Shown here: positions 1 to 8,654 of the stretch, piece after piece
Position numbering within the stretch: position 1 is the first letter of the stretch
Layout: each line of letters begins with the position of its first letter
Assembly: GCA_963801065.1 (NCBI GenBank)
Contig: CAWDDG010000006.1
Location: 124,001-188,000, forward strand
Reading direction: 5' to 3'
DNA length: 64,000 bases
Source of the DNA: CAWDDG01 sp963801065
GTDB taxonomy: Bacteria > Actinomycetota > Actinomycetes > Jiangellales > Jiangellaceae
Made by a program: the position numbers and the translations under genes
Notes under the pieces: generated by a model
Seen by the model: only the letters and a program-made list of their open reading frames with translations
Database searches by the model: none
What the model was told of the DNA's origin: nothing

Positions 1-174
1 CGTGCGACCGAGCCGCCGCAGGTCGTGGAGCGCCGGCTGGCCGTCGCCGAGGCGGAACTTGCGGCGGAGTCGGAGTTCGACCGCACCCTGATCAACGCCG
101 ATGTCGGTGAGGTGTGCCGGGAGTTGGTAACCTTGTTGGGTTCCCCCCAGACAATCCCCAGCCCGGAGGCATGA
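1..174 (+). CDS. gmk: guanylate kinase, C-terminal fragment
   Basis: The window opens inside this gene. The first 57 codons read RATEPPQVVERRLA..., followed by FDRTLINADVGE, which matches the end of guanylate kinase (GMP to GDP phosphorylation, nucleotide pool), where the LID helix is followed by a FD.xxxNxD segment. The stop TGA overlaps the rpoZ start in an ATGA arrangement, so translation is probably coupled. The gmk-rpoZ order is standard in actinobacteria. The short C-terminal tail after VTLLG is not conserved in the family as I know it. The active site lies upstream of the window. Confidence 0.85.
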   Translation, partial: RATEPPQVVERRLAVAEAELAAESEFDRTLINADVGEVCRELVTLLGSPQTIPSPEA

Positions 175-443
175 ACGTGTCCGGTACCCACGGCGTGGCC
201 GAGGGCATCACCTCTCCCCCCATCGACGACCTGCTCGCCAAAACCGACTCCAAGTACGCGCTGGTCATCTACGCGGCCAAGCGCGCCCGCCAGATCAACG
301 CCTACTACTCCCAGCTCGGCGAGGGCCTGCTCGAGTACGTCGGCCCACTGGTCGAGACCCACGTCCAGGAGAAGCCGCTGTCGATCGCGCTGCGCGAGAT
401 CGACCAGGGGCTGCTCACGGCCGAGCAGGCCGAGCCGGAGTAA
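171..443 (+). CDS. rpoZ: DNA-directed RNA polymerase omega subunit
   Basis: A 90-residue protein. It contains the omega signature: PPIDDLLAKTDSKYALVIYA near the N-terminus, then AKRARQINAYYSQLGEG, and a C-terminal KPLSIALREI helix. Omega stabilises the beta-prime subunit in RNA polymerase. I chose ATG 171 over the upstream GTG at 114 because GGAGG lies about 5 nt before it, it overlaps the gmk stop by 4 bp, and the length fits actinobacterial omega. It is 6 nt from coaBC, so gmk-rpoZ-coaBC form one transcription unit. Confidence 0.95.
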   Translation: MNVSGTHGVAEGITSPPIDDLLAKTDSKYALVIYAAKRARQINAYYSQLGEGLLEYVGPLVETHVQEKPLSIALREIDQGLLTAEQAEPE

Positions 444-449
444 CGAGAG

Positions 450-1670
450 ATGGCACGGCCCCGGGTCGTCCTCGGGGTCAGCGGTGGGATCGCCGCCTAC
501 AAGGCGTGCGAGGTCCTGCGCGGGCTGACCGAGACCGGCCACGACGTCCGGGTCGTGCCGACCAGGTCGGCGTTGCGCTTCGTAGGCGCGGCCACCTGGG
601 CCGCTCTCTCCGGCCAACCGGTCTCCACCGAGGTCTGGGACGACGTCCACGAGGTGCCCCACGTGCGGCTCGGTCAGGAGGCCGACCTCGTCCTGGTCGC
701 GCCCGCCACGGCCGACCTGCTGGCCCGCGCGGCGCACGGCAACGCCGACGACCTGCTGACGTCGACGCTGCTCACAGCGCGGTGTCCGGTCGTGTACGTC
801 CCGGCCATGCACACGGAGATGTGGGAGCACCAGGCCACCGTCGACAACGTCGCCGTGCTCCGTGCTCGCGGCGCCGTCGTCGTCGAGCCCGCGGTGGGGC
901 GGCTGACCGGCGTCGACTCCGGCAAGGGCCGGCTTCCCGACCCCGACGAGATCGTCGCACTCGCCCGAGACCTGCTCGCCGGGGCGCCGACCGCCCCGGA
1001 CCTCGCTGGCAGGCACGTTCTCGTGACGGCCGGCGGCACCCGCGAGTTTCTCGACCCCGTTCGCTTCCTCGGCAACCGATCGTCGGGCCGTCAGGGCTAC
1101 GCGCTCGCGCGCGCCGCGGCGGCGAGGGGGGCGAAGGTCACGCTCGTCTCCGCCAACGTGAGTCTCCCGGACCCGGCCGGTGCCGACCTCCTGCGGGTCG
1201 GTTCGGCCGCCGAGATGCGCCACGCCGTGCTCGACACGGCGACGACGGCGGACGCCGTGGTGATGGCCGCCGCCGTCGCGGACTTCCGGCCCTCGTCGTA
1301 CGCGGCTTCAAAGATCAAGAAGACCGCCGACGGCGGAGTCCCGCAGGTCGAGCTCGAGCGGACCGACGACATCCTGGCCGAGCTGTCGGCGGCCCGCCGC
1401 CGCGAGGGCCAGGTCGTCGTCGGCTTCGCCGCTGAGACCGGCGACGCGTCGGGAAGCGTTCTCGACCACGGCCGCGAGAAGCTCGCCGCGAAGGGATGCG
1501 ACCTGCTCGTCGTCAACGAGGTGGGCATCGACCGCGGCTTCGAGTCCGAGGAGAACGAGGCCGTCGTGCTCGGTTCCGACGGCGGGGTCACGCGCGTGCC
1601 GCGCGGCCCGAAGGCGGCGCTCGCCCACGTCGTGTGGGACCTCGTCCGCGACCGGCTGGCGGACATCTGA
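450..1670 (+). CDS. coaBC: bifunctional phosphopantothenoylcysteine decarboxylase / phosphopantothenate-cysteine ligase
   Basis: 406 residues, the usual length. The N-terminal CoaC flavoprotein half (about 1-180) has GVSGGIAAYK at the start, the LVAPATAD loop and the PAMHTEMW substrate clamp. The C-terminal CoaB half (about 190-400) begins VLVTAGGTREFLDPVRF and contains GNRSSGRQG and the AAVADF...KIKK lysine segment used in the CTP-dependent ligation. Together they convert 4'-phosphopantothenate plus cysteine to 4'-phosphopantetheine in coenzyme A synthesis. It lies 6 nt after rpoZ and 65 nt before metK, the order seen across actinobacteria. Confidence 0.95.
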   Translation: MARPRVVLGVSGGIAAYKACEVLRGLTETGHDVRVVPTRSALRFVGAATWAALSGQPVSTEVWDDVHEVPHVRLGQEADLVLVAPATADLLARAAHGNADDLLTSTLLTARCPVVYVPAMHTEMWEHQATVDNVAVLRARGAVVVEPAVGRLTGVDSGKGRLPDPDEIVALARDLLAGAPTAPDLAGRHVLVTAGGTREFLDPVRFLGNRSSGRQGYALARAAAARGAKVTLVSANVSLPDPAGADLLRVGSAAEMRHAVLDTATTADAVVMAAAVADFRPSSYAASKIKKTADGGVPQVELERTDDILAELSAARRREGQVVVGFAAETGDASGSVLDHGREKLAAKGCDLLVVNEVGIDRGFESEENEAVVLGSDGGVTRVPRGPKAALAHVVWDLVRDRLADI

Positions 1671-1735
1671 CCTGCTGGCCGGCCCTGATCCCTTACAGTG
1701 TCGCCAAGCATCTGGCCGCAATCCCGGAGGATCCC

Positions 1736-2932
1736 TTGTCCCGTCGTCTGTTCACGTCCGAGTCCGTCACCGAGGGGCACCCGGACAAGATCTGCGACCA
1801 GATCAGCGACGCGATCCTGGACAGTCTGCTGAAGAACGACCCGCTCAGCCGGGTTGCCGTCGAGACAATGGTGACGACCGGCCAGGTCCACGTCGCCGGT
1901 GAGGTGACCACCACCGGGTACGCCGACATCCCCGGCATCGTCCGCGACACGATCCTCGACATCGGCTACGACTCGTCGACCAAGGGCTTCGACGGGCAGT
2001 CCTGCGGCGTCTCCGTGTCGATCGGCTCGCAGTCGCCGGACATCGCCCAGGGCGTCGACGAGGCGTGGGAGCAGCGTTTCGAAACCACGCACTCCGAGGA
2101 CCCGCTGGACCGACAGGGCGCGGGCGACCAGGGCCTCATGTTCGGCTACGCGTCCGACGACACGCCCGAGCTCATGCCGCTGCCGATCATGCTGGCCCAC
2201 CGGCTCGCCCAGCACCTCGCCGAGGTGCGCAAGTCCGGGCTCGTGCCATACCTGCGCCCTGACGGCAAGACCCAGGTGACGATCGAGTACGACGGCGACC
2301 GGCCGGTGCGCCTGGACACGGTCGTCGTCTCGACTCAGCATGCAAGCAGCATCGACCTCGACGGCCTGCTCACGCCGGACATCCGCACCCACGTCGTCGA
2401 GCCGGTGCTTGCCGCCGTCGATGTCGACGCCGCCGGCTACCAGCTCCTGGTCAACCCCACCGGTCGGTTCGAGATCGGCGGCCCGATGGGCGATGCCGGC
2501 CTGACCGGCCGCAAGATCATCATTGACACGTACGGCGGCATGGCGCGGCACGGCGGTGGCGCTTTCAGCGGAAAGGACCCGTCCAAGGTCGACCGCTCGG
2601 GCGCCTACGCCATGCGCTGGGTCGCGAAGAACGTCGTCGCGGCCGGGCTGGCGCGCCGCTGCGAGGTCCAGGTGGCCTACGCCATCGGCAAGGCGCATCC
2701 GGTGGGTCTCTTCGTCGAATGTTTCGGCACCGAGTCGGTTCCCGTCGAGCGCATCCAGGACGCCGTGACGGCGGTGTTCGACCTGCGCCCTGCGGCGATC
2801 ATCCGCGACCTCGACCTGTTGCGCCCGATCTACGCCCAGACGGCTGCCTACGGCCACTTCGGCCGCGAGCTGCCCGACTTCACCTGGGAGCGCACCAACC
2901 GCGTGCAGAGCCTCCAGGCTGCGATCGGGTAG
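1736..2932 (+). CDS. metK: S-adenosylmethionine synthetase
   Basis: 398 residues starting at TTG 1736, with GGAGG about 6 nt upstream. The protein begins SRRLFTSESVTEGHPDK, the family N-terminus, so the longer upstream reading is rejected. It carries GHPDKICDQISDA (ATP and methionine binding), GAGDQGLMFGYA, and the P-loop-like GGGAFSGKDPSKVDRSGAY. The product makes SAM from methionine and ATP in the cytoplasm. TACAGT at 1694-1699 could be a -10 element for its own promoter, but I see no good -35. No SAM riboswitch fits in the 65-nt gap. Confidence 0.96.
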   Translation: MSRRLFTSESVTEGHPDKICDQISDAILDSLLKNDPLSRVAVETMVTTGQVHVAGEVTTTGYADIPGIVRDTILDIGYDSSTKGFDGQSCGVSVSIGSQSPDIAQGVDEAWEQRFETTHSEDPLDRQGAGDQGLMFGYASDDTPELMPLPIMLAHRLAQHLAEVRKSGLVPYLRPDGKTQVTIEYDGDRPVRLDTVVVSTQHASSIDLDGLLTPDIRTHVVEPVLAAVDVDAAGYQLLVNPTGRFEIGGPMGDAGLTGRKIIIDTYGGMARHGGGAFSGKDPSKVDRSGAYAMRWVAKNVVAAGLARRCEVQVAYAIGKAHPVGLFVECFGTESVPVERIQDAVTAVFDLRPAAIIRDLDLLRPIYAQTAAYGHFGRELPDFTWERTNRVQSLQAAIG

Positions 2933-2974
2933 CTGAGCCCGGCACTGGTCTGGTACTTCTCCCGCCGAGGCTCC

Positions 2975-3039
2975 GCTCTGCGCACCTATACGCACCAGCG
3001 GGAGACCTCCGCGGCCGGTAGCGCATAGGTGCGCAGAGC
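2975..3039. terminator. long palindrome between convergent metK and MFS genes
   Basis: The arms GCTCTGCGCACCTAT (2975-2989) and its exact reverse complement (3025-3039) are 15 bp each. Pairing continues inward for about 7 more bases with one mismatch and one bulge. A smaller GGAG/CTCC hairpin sits in the loop. There is no T tract. Because it lies between two gene ends that face each other, I read it as a bidirectional terminator. A dispersed foldback repeat is the alternative. Confidence 0.6.
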
Positions 3040-3046
3040 AAAGGCG

Positions 3047-4546
3047 TCAGTCGTAGCTCGGCACCGGCACCGGTTCTTCGTGCGAAGCCTGAACGCTGAC
3101 CGCGCTCCCGGACTGCCGCGGGAACATGACCGACGCCAGCACGGCGCCGAGCACGGCGATGCCCGCAGCGACCACGAGGCCGGTGCGGTAGCCCTCGGTC
3201 AACGCGAGCGACACCACCTGCTCGCCCGAGGCGAGGACGCTGTCCGTACGTGCCGTGGCGACGGCGACGAGCACGCCGAGGCCGAGAGCAGCGCCGACCT
3301 GCTGGGTCGTGTTGATCAGGCCCGACGCGAGTCCGGCCTCGTGCTCGGCAGCTCCGCTGGTCGCCGCGATCGTGGTCGCGATGAAGGCAAGCGCAGCGCC
3401 GGTCGCCGTCACCACCGACGGCCCGAGCAGGTCACCGATGAAGGAACCGTCGGGCGACAGGCGCGAGTACCACGTCAGTCCCAGCGCGACCAGCGTCAGG
3501 CCGGCCACCAAGGTCGCCTTGAGCCCGACACGCGCGACGATCGGGGCCACCGAGCTGGCCACCGCGATGATGGTCAGTGCGAACGGGAGCTGCGCCAGAC
3601 CCGACTCGATGGGGGAGTACCCGAGCACCTGCTGGGTGTACAGCGTCACGAAGAAGAAGGTGGGGAAGAGCCCCATCGTCAGGAGCACAGCGACGGCGTT
3701 CGCCCCTCGGAGCATCGGCGCGTCGAAGATCCGCAGCGGAACGAGCGGGTGCTGCGCACGCCGTTCGATCACGACGAACGCGGCGAGGAGGAACACGGCC
3801 AGGGCGCCGAGACCGAACGTCTGTGCCGACAGCCAGCCGGCGTCGTTCGCGTCGACGAGGACGTAGACCAGCAGGGCCAGCCCTGCCGTGACGGAGATCG
3901 CGCCGGCCAGATCGAAGTGCCGGGCACCCTCGGCCGCCGCCGCGCGCGGTAGCAGCCGGAACGCGAAGGCAACGGCTGCCACACCGATCGGCACGTTGAC
4001 GTAGAACACCGACTCCCAGCCGAACCAGTCGGTGAGCAGGCCACCGAGCACGAGTCCCGCGGCCGCGCCCGATCCGGCGACCGCAGCCCAGACGCCCATG
4101 GCCCTGTTTCGCTCCGGACCGTCCCTGAACAAGATCATGACGAGGGACAGCGCGGCCGGAGAGACGAGTGCGGCGGCGAAGCCCTGGACACCGCGCGCCG
4201 CCACGAGCATGAGACCGGAGTCGGCCAGCCCGGCGGCGAGAGAAGCGGCCGTGAACAGGAGGAGACCACCGACGAAGAGCCGCCGCCGGCCGATCAGGTC
4301 TGCCAGCCGGCCGCCGAGCAGGAGGAAGCCTCCGAACAGCAGCGTGTAGGCGTTGGCGATCCAGGACAGGTCTTCTTGCGCCAGGCCGAGGTCGGCACCG
4401 ATGGAAGGCATGGCGACGCCGACGATCGCGGCGTCGAGGATGAGGACGAACTGGGTCGTTGCGAGCAGGGCGAGCGCAAGCCAGCGACTGCGGTCCGCCG
4501 TTCCGGCTGCCGCCGGTGCCGGTGGACTCATCGCCTGGGAGGTCAT
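3047..4546 (-). CDS. MFS drug/proton antiporter of the DHA2 (EmrB/QacA) type
   Basis: 499 residues, with about 14 hydrophobic helices expected for DHA2. The first helix is followed by the motif-A loop GGRLADLIGRRRLFVGG (about residues 77-93). Start ATG 4546 has AGGAG about 7 nt upstream on the minus strand. It is divergent from the tetR-type gene at 4654, with a shared 107-bp control region holding two copies of a dyad, so TetR repression with induction by the pump substrate is likely. Substrate unknown. The pair sits between metK and priA and so looks like an insertion into a conserved locus. Confidence 0.9.
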   Translation of the reverse strand: MTSQAMSPPAPAAAGTADRSRWLALALLATTQFVLILDAAIVGVAMPSIGADLGLAQEDLSWIANAYTLLFGGFLLLGGRLADLIGRRRLFVGGLLLFTAASLAAGLADSGLMLVAARGVQGFAAALVSPAALSLVMILFRDGPERNRAMGVWAAVAGSGAAAGLVLGGLLTDWFGWESVFYVNVPIGVAAVAFAFRLLPRAAAAEGARHFDLAGAISVTAGLALLVYVLVDANDAGWLSAQTFGLGALAVFLLAAFVVIERRAQHPLVPLRIFDAPMLRGANAVAVLLTMGLFPTFFFVTLYTQQVLGYSPIESGLAQLPFALTIIAVASSVAPIVARVGLKATLVAGLTLVALGLTWYSRLSPDGSFIGDLLGPSVVTATGAALAFIATTIAATSGAAEHEAGLASGLINTTQQVGAALGLGVLVAVATARTDSVLASGEQVVSLALTEGYRTGLVVAAGIAVLGAVLASVMFPRQSGSAVSVQASHEEPVPVPSYD

Positions 4547-4563
4547 TCGAAGGGCTCCTAACA

Positions 4564-4626
4564 GGAATAGGACTTCCGGTTCCGATTGCCGGAGGAGCGT
4601 ACCGGAACTGGACTTCCGTTTGTCAA
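4564..4626. promoter_or_regulatory. MFS promoter with two TetR-type operator dyads
   Basis: GGAATAGGACTTCC (4564-4577) and GGAACTGGACTTCC (4604-4617) are near-identical GGAA-N6-TTCC dyads exactly 40 bp apart. On the minus strand TTGACA (4626-4621) is a consensus -35 for the pump gene, with a weak -10 TACGCT at 4601-4596. The second dyad lies in the spacer between them, an ideal place for repression. Operator assignment is inference. Confidence 0.6.
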
Positions 4627-4653
4627 GAGGTTTGCCGTAAGCTGTGCGGCGCG

Positions 4654-5307
4654 ATGACGACGACGAGGTTCCAGCCGGGTGAGGTGGCTGCGGGTGCGCC
4701 CGTGCCTCCGATCACCGAACGCCACCTCCGTGCCGACGCCCGCCGGAACCGGGAGAGGATCCTGGCGGCGGCCGAGGCCGCGTTCCGCGAGCTCGGCACC
4801 GCGGTCCAGATGGACGACGTCGCCCGTCGTGCGGGCGTCGGCGTCGGAACCCTCTACCGGCACTTCCCGACCAAGGAGGCGCTGGTCGAGGAGCTCGCCA
4901 CGCTCCGGGTCACGGGCTGCATCGCCCAGGCCGAGACCGCCATGGCGATGGCCGACGCCTGGGCGGCCGTGGAGTGCTTCGTCTACTCCAACGCGGAGCA
5001 GATGGCCTCCGACGCCGGGTTGCGCGACAGCCTGGCCGCGGTCGGCAGGGACCAGACGATGTGCAGGCTCGAACGCGGCAGGCTCGAGGAGCGCCTCGGA
5101 ACCGTGCTCGATCGCGCCAGAGCCGCCGGGACCCTGCGTACGGACGTCACGGTGCACGACGTCCAGTCGCTGATGACCGGGCTGTCCGCCGCGATCGCCG
5201 GCGGCGGCGACTGGCAGCGGCTGGCGAGGATCGTGCTGGCTGGGCTTCGTGCCCCGCAGGGCTCCTCGGGACCGAGCCCCGCCGCACCCGTCGGGGGCGT
5301 GCGGTAG
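4654..5307 (+). CDS. TetR/AcrR family transcriptional regulator
   Basis: 217 residues. The N-terminal TetR helix-turn-helix spans about residues 28-75: RNRERILAAAEAAFRELG, then TAVQMDDVARRAGVGVGTLYRHFPTKEAL. The remaining C-terminal helices form the ligand and dimer domain. ATG 4654 starts MTTTRFQPG just before the HTH. It is divergent from the MFS pump and is its likely repressor. It ends 10 nt before priA, so read-through into priA is possible. Confidence 0.9.
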   Translation: MTTTRFQPGEVAAGAPVPPITERHLRADARRNRERILAAAEAAFRELGTAVQMDDVARRAGVGVGTLYRHFPTKEALVEELATLRVTGCIAQAETAMAMADAWAAVECFVYSNAEQMASDAGLRDSLAAVGRDQTMCRLERGRLEERLGTVLDRARAAGTLRTDVTVHDVQSLMTGLSAAIAGGGDWQRLARIVLAGLRAPQGSSGPSPAAPVGGVR

Positions 5308-5317
5308 AAACGCCGGC

Positions 5318-7339
5318 GTGAGCGGTCCCGACCAGCCCGACCAGCTCGCCCTGGTCCGGCCTCCGACACCACGGCGGCGGGTCCGCTCGCCCGAACCGCC
5401 GGCCACGGAGCTGCCGGTAGCGCACGTCGTCGTCGACGTGCCGCTTCCGCATCTCGACCGTCCCTTCGACTACGTCGTCCCGGCGTCGATGTCGGAGCTC
5501 GCGGTTCCGGGTGCCAGGGTGTCGGTGCGCTTCTCCGGCCAGGACGTCGCGGGCTTCGTGGTCGACCGGGTCTCGCAGAGTTCGCACGAGGGCAAGCTGG
5601 CTCGGCTGCGGCGGGTGGTGTCGCCGGAGCCCGTACTGGCTCCTGAAATCCTCCGCGTGGTCCGAGCCGTGGCCGACCGTTACGCGGGAACGGTCGCCGA
5701 CGTTCTCCGGCTCGCGGTGCCGCCTCGCCACGCCACTGTCGAGCGCGAGACGCCGGTCGCGTCGCGCGAAGGAGCCCCGGCGGTGCCTGATCCGTCCGGC
5801 TGGCGCGACTACGGCGACGGTGCAGCGCTGCTCGCCGCCCTCGCGGTCGGTGGCTCACCGCGGGCCGTCTGGGAGCCGGGACCGGCGGCCGACTGGCCCG
5901 ATCTCCTCGCCCGGCTCGTGGCCGCGACCATCGCGGGCGACCGCGGCGCCGTCGTCGTGCTGCCCGACGCCCGCGACGTGGCACGGGTGGACCGGGCGTT
6001 GACCGGGCTCGTCGGTGCCGGACACCACGTCGTCCTCGAAGCCGACCTCGGGCCGGCTGAGCGGTACCGCCGCTGGCTGGCAGTCCGGCGCGGGGCCGTG
6101 CGGATCGTCCTGGGCACCCGGTCGGCGGCGTTCGCGCCGGTCTCCGACCTGGGGCTCGTGGCGATCTGGGACGACGGTGACGACCTGCACGCCGAACCGC
6201 GGGCGCCCTACCCGCACGTGCGCGAGGTCCTCCTGCTCCGGGCGCACCTGGAGAACACCGCTGCAGTCCTCGGCGCCTTCGCCCGTACGGCCGAGGCAGA
6301 ACAACTCGTGCAGACCGGCTGGGCGCGTCCGGTTGCACTGCCGCGTGCCGACGTACGACGGCGCGCACCGCGCGTGCGGGTCGTCGGTGACGACATCGAG
6401 CAAGCCCGCGACGAGGCCGCGAGGACGGCACGCGTGCCGTCACTGGCGTGGCGCGTGGCCCGGTCCGGGCTCGAGCGCGGGCCGGTGCTGGTCCAGGTGC
6501 CGCGAACGGGGTACGCGCCTGTCGTCGTGTGTGGCCGGTGCCGGGCTCCGGCTCGCTGTGCCGTCTGTCACGGTCCGCTGGGTGTCGGTGAGCGGGGCGG
6601 CGCCAGGACTTGCCAGTGGTGTGGTGCCATGGCGGACACGTGGTCGTGCTCGGTGTGCGGCGGATCGACGCTTCGCGCGGCTGTCATCGGGACCCGGCGC
6701 ACGGCGGAGGAGCTTGGGCGCGCGTTCGCGGGTGTACGGGTGCTGACCTCCGGCCGTGGCGGGGTTCTGGCCCAGGTGCCGGACGACTCGGCGCTCGTGG
6801 TGGCGACTCCGGGAGCCGAACCCGTGACCGAGCACGGATACGCGGCCGCCGTGCTGGTCGACGGGCAGGCCTTGCTGTCGAGGCCAGGGTTACGAGCGGC
6901 CGAGGAGGCGCTTCGACGTTGGCTGGGAGCGGCCGCTCTGGTCCGTTCCCGAACGGAGGGCGGGGAGGTCGTCGTGGTCGCCGATTCGGCGGCCCGGCCG
7001 GTGCAGGCGTTGGTGCGCTGGGACTCCGCAGGCCACGCGGCGAGGGAACTGGCCGACCGGACGGCACTCGGCTTCCCGCCAGCCGTCCGTGCCGTGGAGC
7101 TCACCGGCGCTGCCGCCGACCTCTCCGAGCTCCTCCGGCTGCTCGAGTTACCCGACGGTGCCCAGGTCCTCGGACCGGTTCCGGGCGCCGGCGAGGCGCA
7201 GGAGCGGGCCGTGCTGCGGGCGCCGCGCCCCGTAGCGGCCGCGCTGACCGCCGCGGTGAAAGGCGCGCAGGGAGTCCGGGCCGCGCGGCGGTCCGGTGGC
7301 CCGGTGCGGGTCCGGGTCGACCCCGTCGACCTCGGCTGA
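5318..7339 (+). CDS. priA: primosomal protein N' (PriA), actinobacterial type without helicase motifs
   Basis: 673 residues from GTG 5318. The N-terminal 3'-DNA-binding domain reads HVVVDVPLPHLDRPFDYVVP, typical of PriA. The zinc-binding region is intact: CGRC..CAVC (about residues 408-417), then CQWC and CSVC. The Walker A GxGKT is absent (the region reads GSPRAVWEPGPAADWP) and the DEEH box is replaced by IWDDGDDLHAEP. Actinobacterial PriA proteins are known to lack these motifs, so this is a replication-restart scaffold rather than a helicase. TAGAAA ends 7 nt before the GTG, so a leaderless start is possible. Confidence 0.9.
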   Translation: MSGPDQPDQLALVRPPTPRRRVRSPEPPATELPVAHVVVDVPLPHLDRPFDYVVPASMSELAVPGARVSVRFSGQDVAGFVVDRVSQSSHEGKLARLRRVVSPEPVLAPEILRVVRAVADRYAGTVADVLRLAVPPRHATVERETPVASREGAPAVPDPSGWRDYGDGAALLAALAVGGSPRAVWEPGPAADWPDLLARLVAATIAGDRGAVVVLPDARDVARVDRALTGLVGAGHHVVLEADLGPAERYRRWLAVRRGAVRIVLGTRSAAFAPVSDLGLVAIWDDGDDLHAEPRAPYPHVREVLLLRAHLENTAAVLGAFARTAEAEQLVQTGWARPVALPRADVRRRAPRVRVVGDDIEQARDEAARTARVPSLAWRVARSGLERGPVLVQVPRTGYAPVVVCGRCRAPARCAVCHGPLGVGERGGARTCQWCGAMADTWSCSVCGGSTLRAAVIGTRRTAEELGRAFAGVRVLTSGRGGVLAQVPDDSALVVATPGAEPVTEHGYAAAVLVDGQALLSRPGLRAAEEALRRWLGAAALVRSRTEGGEVVVVADSAARPVQALVRWDSAGHAARELADRTALGFPPAVRAVELTGAAADLSELLRLLELPDGAQVLGPVPGAGEAQERAVLRAPRPVAAALTAAVKGAQGVRAARRSGGPVRVRVDPVDLG

Positions 7340-7348
7340 GGCCCGCGA

Positions 7349-7376
7349 CGACCAGTTCACCCCGGCTCGCTGGTCG
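7349..7376. terminator. weak hairpin at the bioN/priA convergent ends
   Basis: CGACCAG (7349-7355) and CTGGTCG (7370-7376) are complementary, with a 14-nt loop, and span the bioN stop. They lie between convergent priA and bioN. There is no U tract, so this is only a candidate. Confidence 0.3.
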
Positions 7377-7983
7377 ATGGGCGTGGCGGGGGAGGGTCGT
7401 CGAGGCCGCGGGCGACGAGTGCCTCGCCGAGCGCGTCGGCGTGCCGGAGGCTGCGGACGACCAGTGGTACGGCGTACGCACGAGGGCTCGCGCCGAGACC
7501 GCGCGCACGCTGGGCGTCGCGAACCTCGGCGGCGAGCCCGGTGACGACCGGAACGGCCCGCACGGCGAGCGCCAGCACCAGCGCGACGCGTTCGGCGTCG
7601 ACACCGAGCCGGCGCAGCGGCCGCAACCCGCGCTCGAAGACGTCGAGCATGTCGATGACCCGGGTCGTCAGCGTGACCAGTGCCGCCGCAGCGACCGCCA
7701 CGACCAGCCGGCCGGTGACGACCACGGCCGCCGTCAAGCCCGCGGTGATCCACTGGAAGGCGACCAATACGCCGACCAGCCACCGCAGCGGCCATACCTC
7801 GCCGGGTAGCGCTGCGACCAATCCGGTGGACGCGTAGAGGAGCACGGTCAGCGCCGCCGCGACGGCCAACCCGGCCGGCGACCCGACCATGAGGACGGCA
7901 ACCATCGCGACCGCGAGGCCGAGCAGCTTGCCGCCGGCCGGGGCCCGGTGCAGCCACGACCGACCCGTTCTGTACGTGCTCAT
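7357..7983 (-). CDS. bioN: energy-coupling factor transmembrane protein (BioN/EcfT)
   Basis: 208 residues. There are about 4-5 hydrophobic helices, then the EcfT cytoplasmic coupling helices with an Ala-Arg-Gly motif, AQRARGLGAS (about 160-169), that contacts the ATPase. A second such motif, ALVARGLDD, is near the end. Its start overlaps the bioM stop by 4 bp. With bioM and bioY it forms an ECF biotin importer in the membrane. Confidence 0.88.
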   Translation of the reverse strand: MSTYRTGRSWLHRAPAGGKLLGLAVAMVAVLMVGSPAGLAVAAALTVLLYASTGLVAALPGEVWPLRWLVGVLVAFQWITAGLTAAVVVTGRLVVAVAAAALVTLTTRVIDMLDVFERGLRPLRRLGVDAERVALVLALAVRAVPVVTGLAAEVRDAQRARGLGASPRAYAVPLVVRSLRHADALGEALVARGLDDPPPPRPSTSEPG

Positions 7984-8654
7984 CCGACCAGTTCCCGGTA
8001 GCGGCCGACGGCGACGTCCGGCCGGCCGTCCGCAACCAGCCGCCCCTCGTCGAACACCAGGACCCGGTCGTAACCGGCTACCGAGTCCAGGTCGTGGGTG
8101 ACGAGGACGACCTGCTGGGGGAGCCGATGCAGGATGTCGAGCACACGTCGGGTGTTGCGCAGGTCGAGCAGGGTCGTGGGCTCGTCGCAGACGAGGATCC
8201 GCGGTCCGGTCACCAGAACGGAACAGAGCGCCAGGAGCTGCTTCTGACCGCCGGACAGCAGGTGTGCCGGGTGGTCGGCATGGTCCTGCAGGCCGATGTC
8301 GACCAGGGCGGCGGCGACGCGCCGACGGGTCTCGTCGCGCCCCAGCCGGTGCCGACGCAGGCCGAACGCGACGTCCTCGGCCACGGTCGGCATGACGATC
8401 TGCGCGTCAGGGTCGGTGAAGACGAACCCCACGGCGCGCCGCACCGCCGCCGCGTCCGAGCGTGTCGAGCGCCCGTCGACGCGCACGTCACCCCGACCGG
8501 GCAGGACCAATCCGTTGAGCAGGCGGGCGAACGTCGACTTGCCGGACCCGTTGGCTCCGATGACGGCTACTCGTCGCTCGGGCAGCGCGACCGTCACGGA
8601 CCGCAGCACGATCCGATCGCCGTAGGCGTGCGTGACGTCGCGGACCTCGATCAC
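7980..8654 (-). CDS. bioM: energy-coupling factor ATPase (BioM)
   Basis: 224 residues, a single ABC ATPase domain. Walker A GANGSGKST is at about 33-41, the Q-loop is FVFTDPDAQIV, the signature is LLSGGQKQLLAL, Walker B is ILVCDEPTTLLD and the switch is LVTHD. The start overlaps the bioY stop by 4 bp and the stop overlaps bioN by 4 bp, so all three are translationally coupled. It powers biotin uptake through BioN and BioY. Only one ATPase is present, as in the dedicated BioMNY systems. Confidence 0.9.
   Translation of the reverse strand: MIEVRDVTHAYGDRIVLRSVTVALPERRVAVIGANGSGKSTFARLLNGLVLPGRGDVRVDGRSTRSDAAAVRRAVGFVFTDPDAQIVMPTVAEDVAFGLRRHRLGRDETRRRVAAALVDIGLQDHADHPAHLLSGGQKQLLALCSVLVTGPRILVCDEPTTLLDLRNTRRVLDILHRLPQQVVLVTHDLDSVAGYDRVLVFDEGRLVADGRPDVAVGRYRELVG

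Noticed and set aside
1671..1735. SAM riboswitch before metK
   Set aside because: The gap is 65 nt and shows no riboswitch-like stems; a ribosome site and TTG start are sufficient.
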